This document shows positions 51,501 through 61,649 of a stretch of 62,500 nt of DNA, piece by piece. Within the stretch, counting starts at the first letter, position 1. Every line of letters begins with the position of its first letter. The stretch is from contig NC_135565.1 in the NCBI RefSeq assembly GCF_964340395.1, forward strand, positions 18,877,209-18,939,708. The letters run 5' to 3'. Source of the stretch: Glandiceps talaboti. Lineage: Eukaryota > Hemichordata > Enteropneusta > Spengelidae. The notes below the pieces were generated by a model, which saw only the letters and a program-made list of their open reading frames with translations, had not been told where the DNA came from and ran no database searches. A program made the translations under genes and the position numbers.

Positions 51501-54500
51501 TGTGTGTGTGTGTGTGTCAACAGAGTGGTGTATTTTCATGTGTGGATATACATGTATATAGCCAGCCATTCATATATTGTAATCATTGTATTTGTTTCAC
51601 TGTTTTAATTATCCAAGTCTGTGCTGTGTTTTTCATTGAGAATTGTAAAAGTGACCATTCTAAAATGTTATATTGTAACACATTGAACACGATGTCTGTT
51701 AAAAGCCTTTTGACCATTATGAAATATAAGAAAATTTTTGTTTTTATCTTCCATATATACAGGACACGTAACACTTCATGTCAACCCTGCAGGTGGTATT
51801 CCTAGAGAAGGAAGATCCATCGGAGAAGTAGAACATGCATACTTTAAAACAAAAGAGGTTCTTGAGGAAACCCCTCAATGTATCAATAACATTCACCCAA
51901 ATCTGCATGTAGACAAAGTTGGGGGTAATAGTGTGTACTACACCATAGCCTGTGAGACTTTGGATGCCTTGGAATGTCTGTGGAAGAAATATGAAACCCT
52001 GAATCTCAACAAATTGATAACATCTACAACTATCACAGAGAAAACACTGAATGAAATTGGTGCTTCATACTTCTCAATACAGACTACATTGGATATTGTG
52101 GAATATGAACACTGTAAGAGAGAATTACTGGAAAGAGGTAACTATTGGTTTTGTGTAGATTATACTAAGTAATTGCTCTGCTGTCAAGGATTTTTGCTTT
52201 CATTAAACCATAAGTACCCAGAACAGATAATTTTCAACAGTACGCATACTAAATTGTGTGTACTTCTGAACAGTATACAACAATGACTATAATATGTGTA
52301 CACATTGTAATTGGATTGGATGTAAACTGATGAAATGCTTCATTTGTAGGAAATATACTGTGACAGTATAATGTGAGTGCAAGTGTCAAATGTTGACAGG
52401 AAACTGTAAAGTGAGTTTCATTTAACTCAAGGTGGAGAAAATGTAAGCCTGTTAAAGTACTGATTCTAAGCTAGTTCAAGCTATTCATTTGTTTTAAATT
52501 AGATTAATTATTCATTAGATACATGGCTAATAGTGTTAAAACCTTAAAGTTACAAAATGGATGAGAATTTATGGTGTTTTTTTTAAATTTTAGATTTATA
52601 AAAACAAACACCTTTACTAGCTTTTTCTACTTGAAAAACAATGCGAAATAACATATACCAAGTCCTTGTTTGTAACTCAATAAATTGCAAAACATTAAAA
52701 AAAAAGTGTAAACTGTTCGTTACTGTATGTACAATAACAAACTCTTTACACTTCTTGCACCTTTTTGCAATTTACTGAGTTCTGAACACATAATTGGTAT
52801 ATGTTGTTTTTCATTTTTTTTTCAAAGTAGAAAAACTTAGTAAAGATATTTTATCAATTAAAAATCCAACATAAATACCATAAATTTTCATCCATTTGGC
52901 AACTTTAATTTAACAATATGTATCTATTGTTTAACAGGTGACATTGCCACAGCAACACCAATGGAAGCTGATGATAGTGATGGGGAAAGCAGTCAAAGAC
53001 AAGTTCAGCTTACTACAGAAAATAAAGAACTCAAAGTAGAAACTACCAAACTTAGAATTACAATTAGTTCTTTACAGAAAAAAGTTGACGAATTTGATGC
53101 TAGAATCCACTTACTAAACACAGCTCTGAAAGAAAATACAGAGTTGAAAGTAGATCAGGCAATCCTGCAAGCATCTGTGAAAGAGAAAGATATTGAAATA
53201 GAAATATTGAGAAAGAATCTAGAGGAAAAGGAAAAGGGGGAGAAAGCAATGATAGATAGAATACTGAAATTAAGCAATGAAAATTCTAAATTGAAAGAAT
53301 CTTCTGGGAAGGGAGGAGATCAATCTCTTTCAGAAGAAAACCGTCAACTCAAGGAGGAAGTCACCAGTCTTAAAGAAAAAGTTGAGGATCTTGAAAAGAA
53401 GAATATTACTAAGCAGCAGGAGATTGAAAGACTTGAGATGGAAATGGACAAAATTGAAGGTTAGTGGTAAGCATAGAATACTGTCTAGTATATATAAATT
53501 AAGGTTTTGAGCATTTGTACAGTAATTTCTTCCATTGCAGATTTGAAAGCTTACAACAACTTTGACAAAAAACCATTCCCATTAACTGCCCCACACACTT
53601 TAGCCTGTTTTACTGTGCTGTTGAGATATATTGTTAGCTAGCGCTCGTATATTCTCCTGTTTACTGTGGTGTGAAGATACATTGTTAGCTGGTTGTACCT
53701 TCTAGCCCTCATATTCATCTGTTTACTGCACTGTTGAGATACATTGTTGGCTGGTTGTACCTCCTAGCCCTCATATTCTCCTGTTTACTGCACTGTTGAG
53801 ATACATCATTAGTTAGTTGTACCTCCTAGCCCTCATTTTCTCCTGTTTTCTGCACTGTTGAGATACATTGTTAGCTGGTTGTACCTCCGAGTCCTAGCCC
53901 TCATATTCACCTGTTTATTGCACTGTTGAGATACATCATTAGTTAGTTGTACCTCCTAGCCCTCATTTTCTCCTATTTACTGCACTGTTGAGATACATTG
54001 TTAGCTGGTTGTACCTCCTAGCCCTCATATTCTCCTGTTTACTACACTGTTGAGATACTTTGTTAGCTGGTTGTACCACCTAGCCCTCATATTCTCCTGT
54101 TTACTACACTGTTGAGATACATTGTTAGCTGGTTGTACCTCCTAGCCCTCATATTCTCCTGTTTACTGCACTGTTGAGATACATTGTTAGCTGGTTGTAC
54201 CTCCTAGGCCTTGTATTCTCCACTTGTAATGATAACATTCTCAAAACTGATTACAAATTAATTTTTTTTGCCAAATTGACAGCACCTACAGTCCCTTCAC
54301 CCATGACAACTAGTCAGACTGTCGTTATTCAATTGAATCATTATTTAAATGCATTATGCTACGTGATGTAGTAATTTACATGTTATTTACATACATTTTA
54401 TGTAAATTTAATCATAGGGTGGTGGATAACCATACAACTTTCAGGATATGGCTACTGTGAATTGTTTGAATTTTTTCTTAAACTAATATGAGGGCAAGGA

Positions 54501-57500
54501 GATACAACAAGCTAATGATGTATCTCAACAGCACAGTAATTTGATTAAACAGGCTACACAACATTAAAGTTATAAACCTTTCGAGTTAAATACTAAAGGT
54601 ATCACCTCAAAGTGAGACTACAATTTACTCAAGACTACATTTACAAAGTAGATGCTAGTAAGGTAAACATCTGGGTATAGAATAAGGCAATCAATTCCTG
54701 GTTATATTATACTACAATGTAAAATACTTGGTATGATTTGACAACAATTGCACTTTACACTATTACTTTAAAACATGTACAGATTAATGCTACAACTGCC
54801 AAAGATTAACATACAATAGTTTTATAACTGACCATGAGTACAGGTATACATAGCAGTGTTTGTTATCTAATAATATACATTTGTTGCTGACTAGTAGTTT
54901 TTGTTTTCTGACTTAGCAGTGTTTGTTTTCTGACTAACAGTAACAGTGTGTGTTGTCTGACTAGCAGTGTTTGTTGTCTGACAAACAGTGTTTGTTATTT
55001 GACTAGTAGTGTTTGCTGTCTGATTAGCAGTGTTTATTGCCTAACTAGCAGTGTTTGCTGTCTAAGAGTTTGTTGTCTGACTAGCAGTGTTTGTCTGACT
55101 AGCAGTGTTTGTTGTCTAACTAGCAGTGTTTGTTTTCTGACTAGCAGTGTTTGCTGTCTAAGAGTTTGTTGTCTGACTAGCAGTGTTTATTGCCTAACTA
55201 GCAGCGTTTTTTGTCTAAATGTTTGTTCTCTGACTAACAGTGTTTGCTGTCTAAGAGTTTGTTGTCTGACTAGCAGTGTTTGTTGTCTGACTAGCAGTGT
55301 TTGTTGTCTGACTAGCAGTGTTTGTTGTCTGACTAGCAGTGTTTGTTGTCTGACTAAGTGTTTGTTGTCTAACTAGCAGTGTTTGTTGTCTGACTAGCAG
55401 TGTTTGTTGTCTGACTAGCAGTGTTTGTTGTCGGACTAGCAGTGTTTGTTGTCTAACTAGCAGTGTTTATTGCCTAACTAGCAGTGTTGTGTAACTAACT
55501 GTTTTCGGACTAGCAATTTGTTGTCTGACTAACAGTGTTTGTTGTCTGACTAGCAGTGTTTGTTGTCTAACTAGCAGTGTTTATTGCCTAACTAGCAGTG
55601 TTGTGTAACTAACTGTTTTCGGACTAGCAATTTGTTGTTTGACTAGCAGTGTTTATTGTCTGACTAGCAGGGTTTGTTGTCTGACTAGTAGCAGTTTTAT
55701 GTCTGGATGTTAGTATTTCTTATTTGACCTAAGGACTAGGGGGTATTTCTTGTCTCGGAAGCATTGCTTGTTCTGTCAAAGATTAGTGTATTAAGGACAA
55801 GAAGAGAAAGTGCACACTACAAAATATATATGGTATACTGGTTTAGAATCTATGTATTTGTTGTTATGTTATATGTTATTCAATTCTCATGTCATATTTG
55901 TAGTAAAGGTATTTGGTATCTCTTTTTGGAGGATGTATTGGCTCTGAAAAGAGCTGTTTGGTTTGTTTACCTTACGGTAAATATGATCGCATACAGACCA
56001 TCCTGGTTTCATTGTAATATTTGGTCTTGTAAATTTTCTACATCCAATCATCTCTGTGGTCTCTCATAATACACTTGGTGTGCATGGTAGTTGTAGAATG
56101 GGACTTGATTGGAGAATACAGAGGAATAACTTCTCTTCATCCAATCATCTATTGTCTCTGGTTGATTCATTGGTGCACATAGTAGTTGTAGAATGGGACT
56201 TGATTGAAGAATACAGAGGAATGACTTCTCAGTCTTGACACTACTGCATTACTGGGATATTACCTATGGACAAAACAAATACACAGAAATTAATATCATG
56301 AGAGGAAGAATAATAGTATTTTCCCTATAACTTTAAAATGTTCTTGTAACAAAGATGTTGGTACTTGGCTAGATCAAAGCATTTGTTTCCACAAATATTA
56401 CCTATATGTTTATGCCTGTATGCAGTTCTGACCTTTGACATCAATGTCATGTGACCTTTGACATAACCACATGATTAGATAGATTTTTAGGTGTGTATCA
56501 TTATCAATCTGTTTCCTATCCTCTTTACACATTGGTTTCAACAACTCAACTGACACCAGAGTTTTGACTTGCAGTCAACAACCATAATCATTGTTTAATA
56601 AAATAAATTGTTTTTTGGTTGTCACCCATACACATGAAAAGATATAGTTATCTGTTGAATCAGTATATGTACAATATTGTAACCCTACACTAGCACCTAA
56701 ATAAACAAATTTATATTATCACTAAGTATACCAGGTATTTAATTTATTAACTACACCACCAGTAAACAAACAAATTTATATTATCACTAAGACAGTATAC
56801 CAGATATTTCATTTATTAACTACACAACCAGTAAATAAACAAATTTATATTATCACTAAGTATACCAGATATTTAATTTATTAACTACACCACCAGTAAA
56901 CAAACAAATTTATATTATCACTAAGTATACCAGATATTTTATGCAGTAACTACAACACAAGTTATACCTCAGTTTATTCTATGACTAAAACTTCATTAAA
57001 ATCTTCATAAAATATAGTACCACTGATCCCTTTACATCATTCATAAGATCTTTAACGTATGTTTGCCAAAAAAATACTGAATGTATCCTTCATTATGTTT
57101 ACAATTACAAAAAAAAATATTTTCGAAATAAAATTTAAAAATAAAATGCTAACATTCATCTTAAGTTTTTAGCTCTCTTTCACAATGGATACTATGGCAA
57201 CGGTGACCTTTCAATGGTGTAACAAATTCAGATAAAAATCTAAAAATACTGGCAACTTGTAAACATTTCATGACAATGTATGATTCAGAATTTCTTTTGT
57301 TGTCATTGTAACCCATGAATGTATTTAGAAAAATTTATTAAAATCTCAACCACTTTTTAGACGTTATATTTTGGTTTTGAAAATGTCAAGATTTGAAAGT
57401 TTGATAAAGAGTGTAAAATAAAAAGAAAACTAAATTAAAACAAATTTGTTGCTATGGTTACTGTTGTTTCTGGTAGAATTAAATTACACCCTGTAAATAA

Positions 57501-59319
57501 TAATTATGTTAAAGCAGGAGAAATATCTGAAATGAATTTTTTGATATAATTCTTGAACCTAAACTAAGACTTGAAAATTATGATCATCATCAAGTTTGCC
57601 TGAATTGCATAACATAATTTTCCAGGGTAAATATTGAGAAATTGTTGTTTTTATAACCTAGGACATAAAAGTTACTATGACAACAACAGTTTAATTCTGC
57701 TAAAATTTACATCACTCACATCATTAATTTACAAAGATATATTTTTAAAAAAATAAAAAGGGTAACAATTGATCGTAATGATATTTTGCTAGGATGCATG
57801 GCAAAGTAATTTCAGATGACAAAAACAAACATTTTTGTTGCCATGGTAATGAAAAATATGAAAAAAAATATATAATGTTCTGTATTCTACTTCCTTTCAA
57901 GAAATCTTAAAATTAGAACTTTCTATCCCACTAGTGACTGGAAATATGTAAAAAATACAAATAAATTCTGAATTGCAGAAGAAAATTGTTATTGTTGTCA
58001 TGGTAACCAATGAATGTACGGGAAAATAAATTTTGACCTGTACTTTACTTGATATTACTGCTTTTCAACAAATCTGAAAAATTGAAAGTTCTATCTCAAT
58101 TGAAACAGGAGATATGCATATAAGAGAATTTTTGAACAAAATATGTGAAAACTGTTGCCATGGTAACTATGTATTCACAAGCATCAGCAGCCCTATGTTT
58201 TCTAGTGGTATTTGAAATCACATAAATCTAGTATCATTTAGAAGTTGACAAAATGTACTCAAATATTACATGGAATTACTTGGTTTTCATTCACATCACA
58301 AAATAAATTGGTTGCCATGGAAATGTATGAATAAACTTGAAGAAAACATTACACGTATCACATTGCATGGCTGACATTTTCACATGGTAAAAAAATTGAT
58401 CAATATTATTCATTAGAATTCCCAGAAATTGAATATTCTAACTTGAAAGCTGTATTGCATGCAAGAGTAGTCTGCTATTTGACCTTTGACCTTTGTTTAC
58501 ATTACAGGTCAGTGGGAAGTAACCATGGAGCTTGATGGCGAAAGTGGTCCAGTAAAGTTCAAAGATGTGTATGGAGTGACCACAAATCACCTTGGTCAAG
58601 TGGTCATGGCAGATGAAGGCAACAATAGTGTACTCACCTTGAAATCAACTTATGAACTTGACTCAGAGATTAGATTTGATGGTCACTTTCCTAATAAATT
58701 CAAACCTTATGATGTTGTCGTGACAACAAGCAATACATATTTCATGACAGATTCTGGTAATGACCAAGTCGTCATGTTTGACAAATCTTCTAAAACTACT
58801 CAAACATTTTGTCAAAATGATGACATTAAACCAAGAGCAATTGCTTTACTGGATGAAGGATTTGTTGTCACCGATAAGAAAGGTCACAGAGTGGTCAAGT
58901 ATGACATGAATGGTGAAAGTGTAGCAGAGGTTGGACGTCATGTCCAGCCAAGTCTACTCTATGACCCTAAGTGTGTTGTGGTCAATAGTGATAACAATGT
59001 TATTGTCTCTGACTGGGGCAGAAGTGGTGAGGGTGGTAGCATCAAAGTGTTTGGTAAACAATTACAATATCTGTTCACAATGTGTAGTGATGTGTGGGAT
59101 CCCAATGGGCTAAGTGTAGATTTATGGGACAATGTTTATAATACTCAGTACCCTGGGGGGTCAGTTGGGTGGATTGTGAAATATACAAAGAATGGAGAAG
59201 TAGTTGAAAGATTTAGAGATCACCAACCCTGGGGTTTCATTGCTGTTAGTAAGTATGGACAGCCTAAGATTATAGTTTCAGACCCATACGACAACCATGT
59301 CATAGTTTACACCAAATAA
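45101..59319 (+). CDS. Nine-exon gene: pseudo-glycosyltransferase / TRADD-N-like / coiled-coil / NHL protein
   Basis: I joined nine exons: 45101-46382, 47099-47227, 47780-47854, 48724-48798, 49092-49154, 51354-51419, 51763-52137, 52938-53459 and 58508-59319. Total 3,399 nt, divisible by three, giving 1,132 residues. Every intron has GT..AG borders and every junction is phase 1. Domain order: GT-B glycosyltransferase-like (about 10-410), Ser/Pro/acidic linker (428-563), TRADD-N-like domain (about 575-688), coiled coil (about 695-862), six-blade NHL propeller (about 870-1132). There is no signal peptide or membrane segment, so it should be intracellular. No RING or B-box is present, so it is TRIM-like only in its C-terminal half. 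A role as an immune or stress sensor/scaffold is inference. The exon chain needs transcript confirmation, the small exons 3-6 most of all. Confidence 0.75.
47099..47227 (+). CDS. Exon 2: acidic/Ser linker with NLS-like motif
   Basis: Acceptor gaatttag, donor gtgata, 129 nt, phase 1 at both ends. It encodes 43 residues (428-470) rich in Asp, Ser and Glu, with PTKRARLDLP in the middle, close to the monopartite nuclear signal of c-Myc. No folded domain is expected. Confidence 0.7.
47780..47854 (+). CDS. Exon 3: 25-residue linker mini-exon
   Basis: Acceptor ccgaag, donor gtacgt, 75 nt, phase 1 at both ends. It encodes DNPSGHNSETICHQPSADHQ followed by DNPSP. It resembles exon 4 in length, starting DN, the central SAD and the final P-G junction. 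The acceptor has a weak pyrimidine tract, so the exon may be alternatively spliced. Confidence 0.5.
47976..48515. repeat. Intronic repeat bounded by (GT)n and (AC)n
   Basis: A pure GT run (47,999-48,053) and a pure AC run (48,452-48,515) bound about 400 bp made of three loosely repeated units, each with a version of ACTACTGAGCAGATTG. Both runs are next to a copy of AGTTCAGT(A/T)GTGCTA. The two runs are complementary in a transcript. Confidence 0.8.
48724..48798 (+). CDS. Exon 4: 25-residue acidic linker mini-exon
   Basis: Acceptor caaatctag, donor gtatgg, 75 nt, phase 1 at both ends. It encodes DNLASNLTEDVSDKSADDKE followed by ESNNP. It has the same length and phase as exon 3 and is probably its tandem duplicate. 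Confidence 0.65.
49092..49154 (+). CDS. Exon 5: 21-residue linker mini-exon
   Basis: Acceptor attttatcag, donor gtacat, 63 nt, phase 1 at both ends. It encodes GVPGGSGNVSPATYTEETRS plus P. It is clearly homologous to exon 6, and the introns following both exons are also similar. Confidence 0.75.
49380..49700. mobile_element. TTAA-flanked palindromic MITE, copy 2
   Basis: The element (49,384-49,696, 313 bp) starts AGTGGTCATATG and ends CATATGGTCACT, with TTAA on both sides. Its body matches the copy at 36,327-36,677, including CAAGGACTTGG and ATATGTTGTTTCAC. It lies in the intron between exons 5 and 6. Confidence 0.85.
49700..50905. repeat. Minisatellites in the intron between exons 5 and 6
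   Basis: The left part (49,700-50,135) is a degenerate array of TATTTCTGTGTGTAGAG-like units. The right part (about 50,137-50,905) is a regular 65-bp array of about 11-12 copies containing GAGATGGCCATGTTTCTTTT and TCTAGAGGCTGTG. The open frames across them on the minus strand are artefacts. Confidence 0.9.
51354..51419 (+). CDS. Exon 6: 22-residue linker mini-exon
   Basis: Acceptor tttcattcaag, donor gtacag, 66 nt, phase 1 at both ends. It encodes GDIPGGSSTVSPATHKDETR plus SP, matching exon 5 at about two thirds of positions, with one extra residue. Confidence 0.75.
51763..52137 (+). CDS. Exon 7: TRADD-N-like domain
   Basis: Acceptor atatatacag, donor gtaact, 375 nt, phase 1 at both ends, residues 564-688. 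After a Gly/Pro-rich lead comes EVEHAYFKTKEVLEETPQCI, then a beta strand-rich stretch, SVYYTIACETLDALECLWKK, a helix followed by LNKLITSTTIT, and STLD/TTLDIVEYEHCKRELL-type ending. The alternation of strands and helices and the pattern of an aromatic/hydrophobic strand followed by a helix ending in a Tyr-x-x-x-x-Leu segment resemble the TRADD N-terminal domain and its invertebrate relatives, which bind signalling partners of the TRAF type. The assignment is by eye and moderate; a structure comparison would settle it. Confidence 0.7.
52544..52908. mobile_element. TTAA-flanked palindromic MITE, copy 3
   Basis: The element (52,548-52,904, 357 bp) starts AGTTACAAAATGGATGAG and ends with the near-inverse CATTTGGCAACT, flanked by TTAA. 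It is the most diverged of the three copies but shares AAGTCCTTGTTTGTAACTCA with copy 2 (inverted). It lies in the intron between exons 7 and 8, ending about 30 bp before exon 8. Confidence 0.8.
52938..53459 (+). CDS. Exon 8: coiled-coil
   Basis: Acceptor tgtttaacag, donor gttagt, 522 nt, phase 1 at both ends, residues 689-862. A short acidic lead is followed by about 160 residues rich in Lys, Glu and Leu with heptad spacing, e.g. ENKELKVETTKLRITISSLQ and LKEEVTSLKEKVEDLEKK, and no prolines in the core. This would give parallel dimers or higher oligomers and place the NHL propeller at the end of a stalk, as in TRIM-NHL proteins. If the donor is skipped the frame stops two bases later, so the coiled coil could end the protein. 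Confidence 0.8.
53590..54560. repeat. 62-bp minisatellite with an inverted flanking copy
   Basis: About ten copies of a unit containing ACTGTTGAGATACATTGTTA and CTCATATTCTCCTGTTTAC lie between 53,600 and 54,230. A single copy in inverted orientation lies at about 54,486-54,556, so the array sits inside an inverted-repeat element in the last intron. Confidence 0.85.
54895..55705. repeat. 21-bp minisatellite
   Basis: Around 38 copies of CTGACTAGCAGTGTTTGTTGT with single-base variants and small deletions. A 142-codon frame across it encodes a seven-residue Cys-Leu-Thr-Ser-Ser-Val type repeat and is an artefact. Confidence 0.95.
56695..56945. repeat. Tandem repeat of 65-69 bp, four copies
   Basis: Each copy carries CAAATTTATATTATCACTAA and TATACCAG(A/G)TATTT; copies start at about 56,706, 56,771, 56,840 and 56,905. 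Confidence 0.9.
57190..58324. promoter_or_regulatory. Array of RFX X-box-like palindromes in the last intron
   Basis: 14-bp sites at 57,299 (GTTGTCATTGTAAC), 57,448 (GTTGCTATGGTTAC), 57,671 (GTTACTATGACAAC), 57,837 (GTTGCCATGGTAAT), 57,994 (GTTGTCATGGTAAC), 58,154 (GTTGCCATGGTAAC) and 58,311 (GTTGCCATGGAAAT), plus a half-site near 57,193. The last four are 157-160 bp apart. GTTGCCATGGTAAC is a consensus X-box, bound by RFX-family factors. The surrounding sequence looks like a degenerate repeat of about 155 bp, so the sites may simply have been carried along by it. Confidence 0.55.
58480..58492 (-). promoter_or_regulatory. DR1 nuclear-receptor motif
   Basis: Reads AGGTCAAAGGTCA on the minus strand, a perfect direct repeat with one-base spacing as used by HNF4 and RXR heterodimers. 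It lies 16 bases before the last exon, inside the splice-acceptor region. Perfect copies also lie at 3,871-3,883, 9,086-9,098 and 25,332-25,344. Confidence 0.5.
58508..59319 (+). CDS. Exon 9: six-bladed NHL beta-propeller and stop
   Basis: Acceptor ttacattacag, 812 nt, phase 1 start, TAA at 59,317. It encodes residues 863-1132. Six NHL blades are visible: beginning near KDVYGVTTNHLGQVVMADEG, FKPYDVVVTTSNTYFMTDSG, IKPRAIALLDEGFVVTDKKG, YDPKCVVVNSDNNVIVSDWG, DPNGLSVDLWDNVYNTQ and PWGFIAVSKYGQPKIIVSDP. Each has the usual hydrophobic strand, a D/N-turn and a V-x-V/K end. NHL propellers of TRIM2/3/71 type bind RNA stem-loops or protein partners. The last blade finishes VIVYTK and the frame closes at once, so the propeller is complete. 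Confidence 0.92.
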
Positions 59320-59320
59320 A
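59315..59320 (+). promoter_or_regulatory. Polyadenylation signal AATAAA overlapping the stop codon
   Basis: The stop TAA lies inside AATAAA. A second AATAAA is at 59,514-59,519 and would leave a 3'UTR of about 200 nt, so it is the likelier functional signal. Confidence 0.4.
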
Positions 59321-59339
59321 GAAATCTACTTTACACTAC

Positions 59340-60610
59340 GGTGTATATTTTACAAGAAAAAAATTTATTTTCTTATTTTTAGTGAAATTCTCTGAGAATT
59401 TTATTGAATATAGGATAATAAAGAGATGTGAGGTCAACAACACTTTAATCTTGTAAACAACATTGTCTGCACAAAAATATTCTCTAGTTTGCATATTTTG
59501 AGAATTTTTTGTGAATAAAACACACTCTACATGTGTGTCGCTATTTTTTGTGATGTTTCTTATGATATTTGTAAACATTTTGGAGAATGTTTTGGTGCAG
59601 AAGTAGAGGAATATTGGATTTTTCATATGTTGAACGTTGTGACGTCACAATTTGTATTTACCGCGTCGTTACGATACGACAGCCATTACCATTAGACTGA
59701 TCAAGTATTTATTTATTTTCACACTTTCTGATAAAAATTATGACTGGAAATGACACTACACAGGTGTCGCTACATTTACTGATGTACACTAAAACATTTT
59801 TGGATAAATCCAAGAATATTTTGTGACACAATTTGAGTATTTTTGAAGTAACACATGCAAACCGGTCATGACATCCGGACTTCAACATATGCTATTTCTA
59901 TCTGAGAATTTCATATTGGCCATAAAACTACTTGTGTGTGCAGAATAATTATAAATCTTTACCTGTACATCCTTTGATGTTAGTTGATAATGTTGGGTAA
60001 AGTTGACTTCATTTCGATTTGAATAGTTGGCAGAAATGTCAGGATAAAAATTGGAAACACAGAATGTGATCATCACTCGACGGATTCCATTTTGCAAATG
60101 ACCTGACGTCTGTAGTAGTCACGAGAGGGCGCTATAACACTTTCCGTCATCATCGTCAGGGCCACGTACATGTCACACAGTCAGCACGCTTCATGCTTGT
60201 CGTATTCAGAGGGAACTGATTTAGAGCTCTCCTAAACTTATCAAAGGAAAACACGTTTATACTTTTGAAGTCAAAGGAGAACGGGAATTTTCTATCATTA
60301 ATTTTTCGACACTAAACTTTGCTAACTATGTTTTTATAAACAATGGCAGTTAACATCATACACAAAACCGGGTAACATCATTATTTACCCGAGAACAAAT
60401 GTTGTAACCTATGTGAGATACAGCTATTTTAAATTCATGTTGTAAATTTTATACATTCTCCGTTTCTAAGTTTCATTAAATTATTACAAGCATTATTACA
60501 AACATATATTATATCATATTGTTCAGTAGTAATGCATTGGTTTAGCAAAATAACAATTTTCAAGTTCATAAATTTAACATCATTTTATACCGAGAAATAC
60601 TATAAATAAG
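59340..60610. other. Non-coding, no gene recognised
   Basis: The probable 3'UTR comes first, then unique sequence with no supported exon. Confidence 0.45.
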
Positions 60611-60616
60611 CTTACC

Positions 60617-60844
60617 GATCACCAAGGCTTTCGCCAGGCATCCACCATTGCTCTGTTGCCTCGTGACTTCAGAAATCACTGGCAAAGTCATGGTTACCTG
60701 GTGAAAGCTTTGCATCTGTTGCCTTGTGACGTCAGAAATCACTGACAAAGTCATGAATACCTAGTGAAAGCTTTGGCTCTGTTGCCTCGTGACGTCAGAA
60801 ATCACTGACAATGTCATGGATACCTATTGAAAGCTTTGGTGATC
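60617..60844. repeat. Small inverted-terminus element with three 64-bp repeats
   Basis: GATCACCAAGGCTTTC opens and GAAAGCTTTGGTGATC closes the stretch as imperfect inverted repeats. Inside are three tandem copies of a unit of about 64 bp containing TTGCCT(C/T)GTGACGTCAGAAAT (the first with GACTTCAG), i.e. two perfect CRE-like TGACGTCA sites. No coding capacity. Confidence 0.7.
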
Positions 60845-61171
60845 ATGCGCTACTAGTATTTCTTGGACCAGGTGCAAAATGAAGTTAAATTTTATAACTT
60901 AGACTGAGCGTTTGCACAGATCTTCTTCATTATTGACTATTTACACTTATTGTATTCAGAAGTTAAGATTGTGGTGTGAGAAACTACTGAAATTGTTTTT
61001 TTTTTAGATAAATAGAATGACTATGTAAAATTGTTAATATTTTAGTCAAACACTAATGTTTTGTATTATGGGCATGTTTCATAACTTATGTCTTTTTCAA
61101 CTGAATGGAAGTGTCTTTTATTTTATTTGTATTTAGATTAATTTATACCATTCAGTAAGTGATTATGTTAG

Positions 61172-61441
61172 ACTCAGTGTCACATTATACTAGTCCCAAG
61201 TACTAGTCTCCCTCACTTGGATAAAATAATTGTAGCTACGTGTTCAACAATTACCCCGCAGCTCACATTACAGTATACTCAGTGATAATGTAAAACTTAA
61301 ACTATTCACTGTGTCACATTATACTAGTCCCAAGTACTAGTCTCCCTCACTTGGGATAATTGTAGCTACGAGTTCAATAAATGACCCTGCAGCTAACTTT
61401 ACAGTATACTCAGTGATAATGTAAAACTTGAGTTATTCACT
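61172..61441. repeat. 134-bp tandem duplication
   Basis: Two copies sharing CACATTATACTAGTCCCAAG and AGTATACTCAGTGATAATG, with a few substitutions and a small deletion. Confidence 0.85.
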
Positions 61442-61649
61442 GTGGCAACACTTTTAATATGTATATCGAGTGCATCGCGGTCTATTCTCATGTACAAATC
61501 AACAAATTTAGACGTTTTAATGCCATGTCTAAGAATTATGCTTTCAGTTTACTGTTTACGATCACATATGAAAATAAATATTTAGTTTTGTAAATAAAAC
61601 TATTTGTATTTTATAAAATTGTATTTACTAGAAAGTATTCAATATGAAT

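Noticed and set aside
54291-54330. Possible extra exon (Pro/Thr/Ser-rich) after an acceptor-like gacag
   Set aside because: The frame could follow exon 8 in phase 1, but I found no phase-1 donor after it, and exon 8 joins exon 9 directly in frame.
54948-55376. 142-codon Cys-Leu-Thr-Ser-Ser-Val repeat frame
   Set aside because: Translation of a 21-bp intronic minisatellite that continues past the frame with deletions breaking it.
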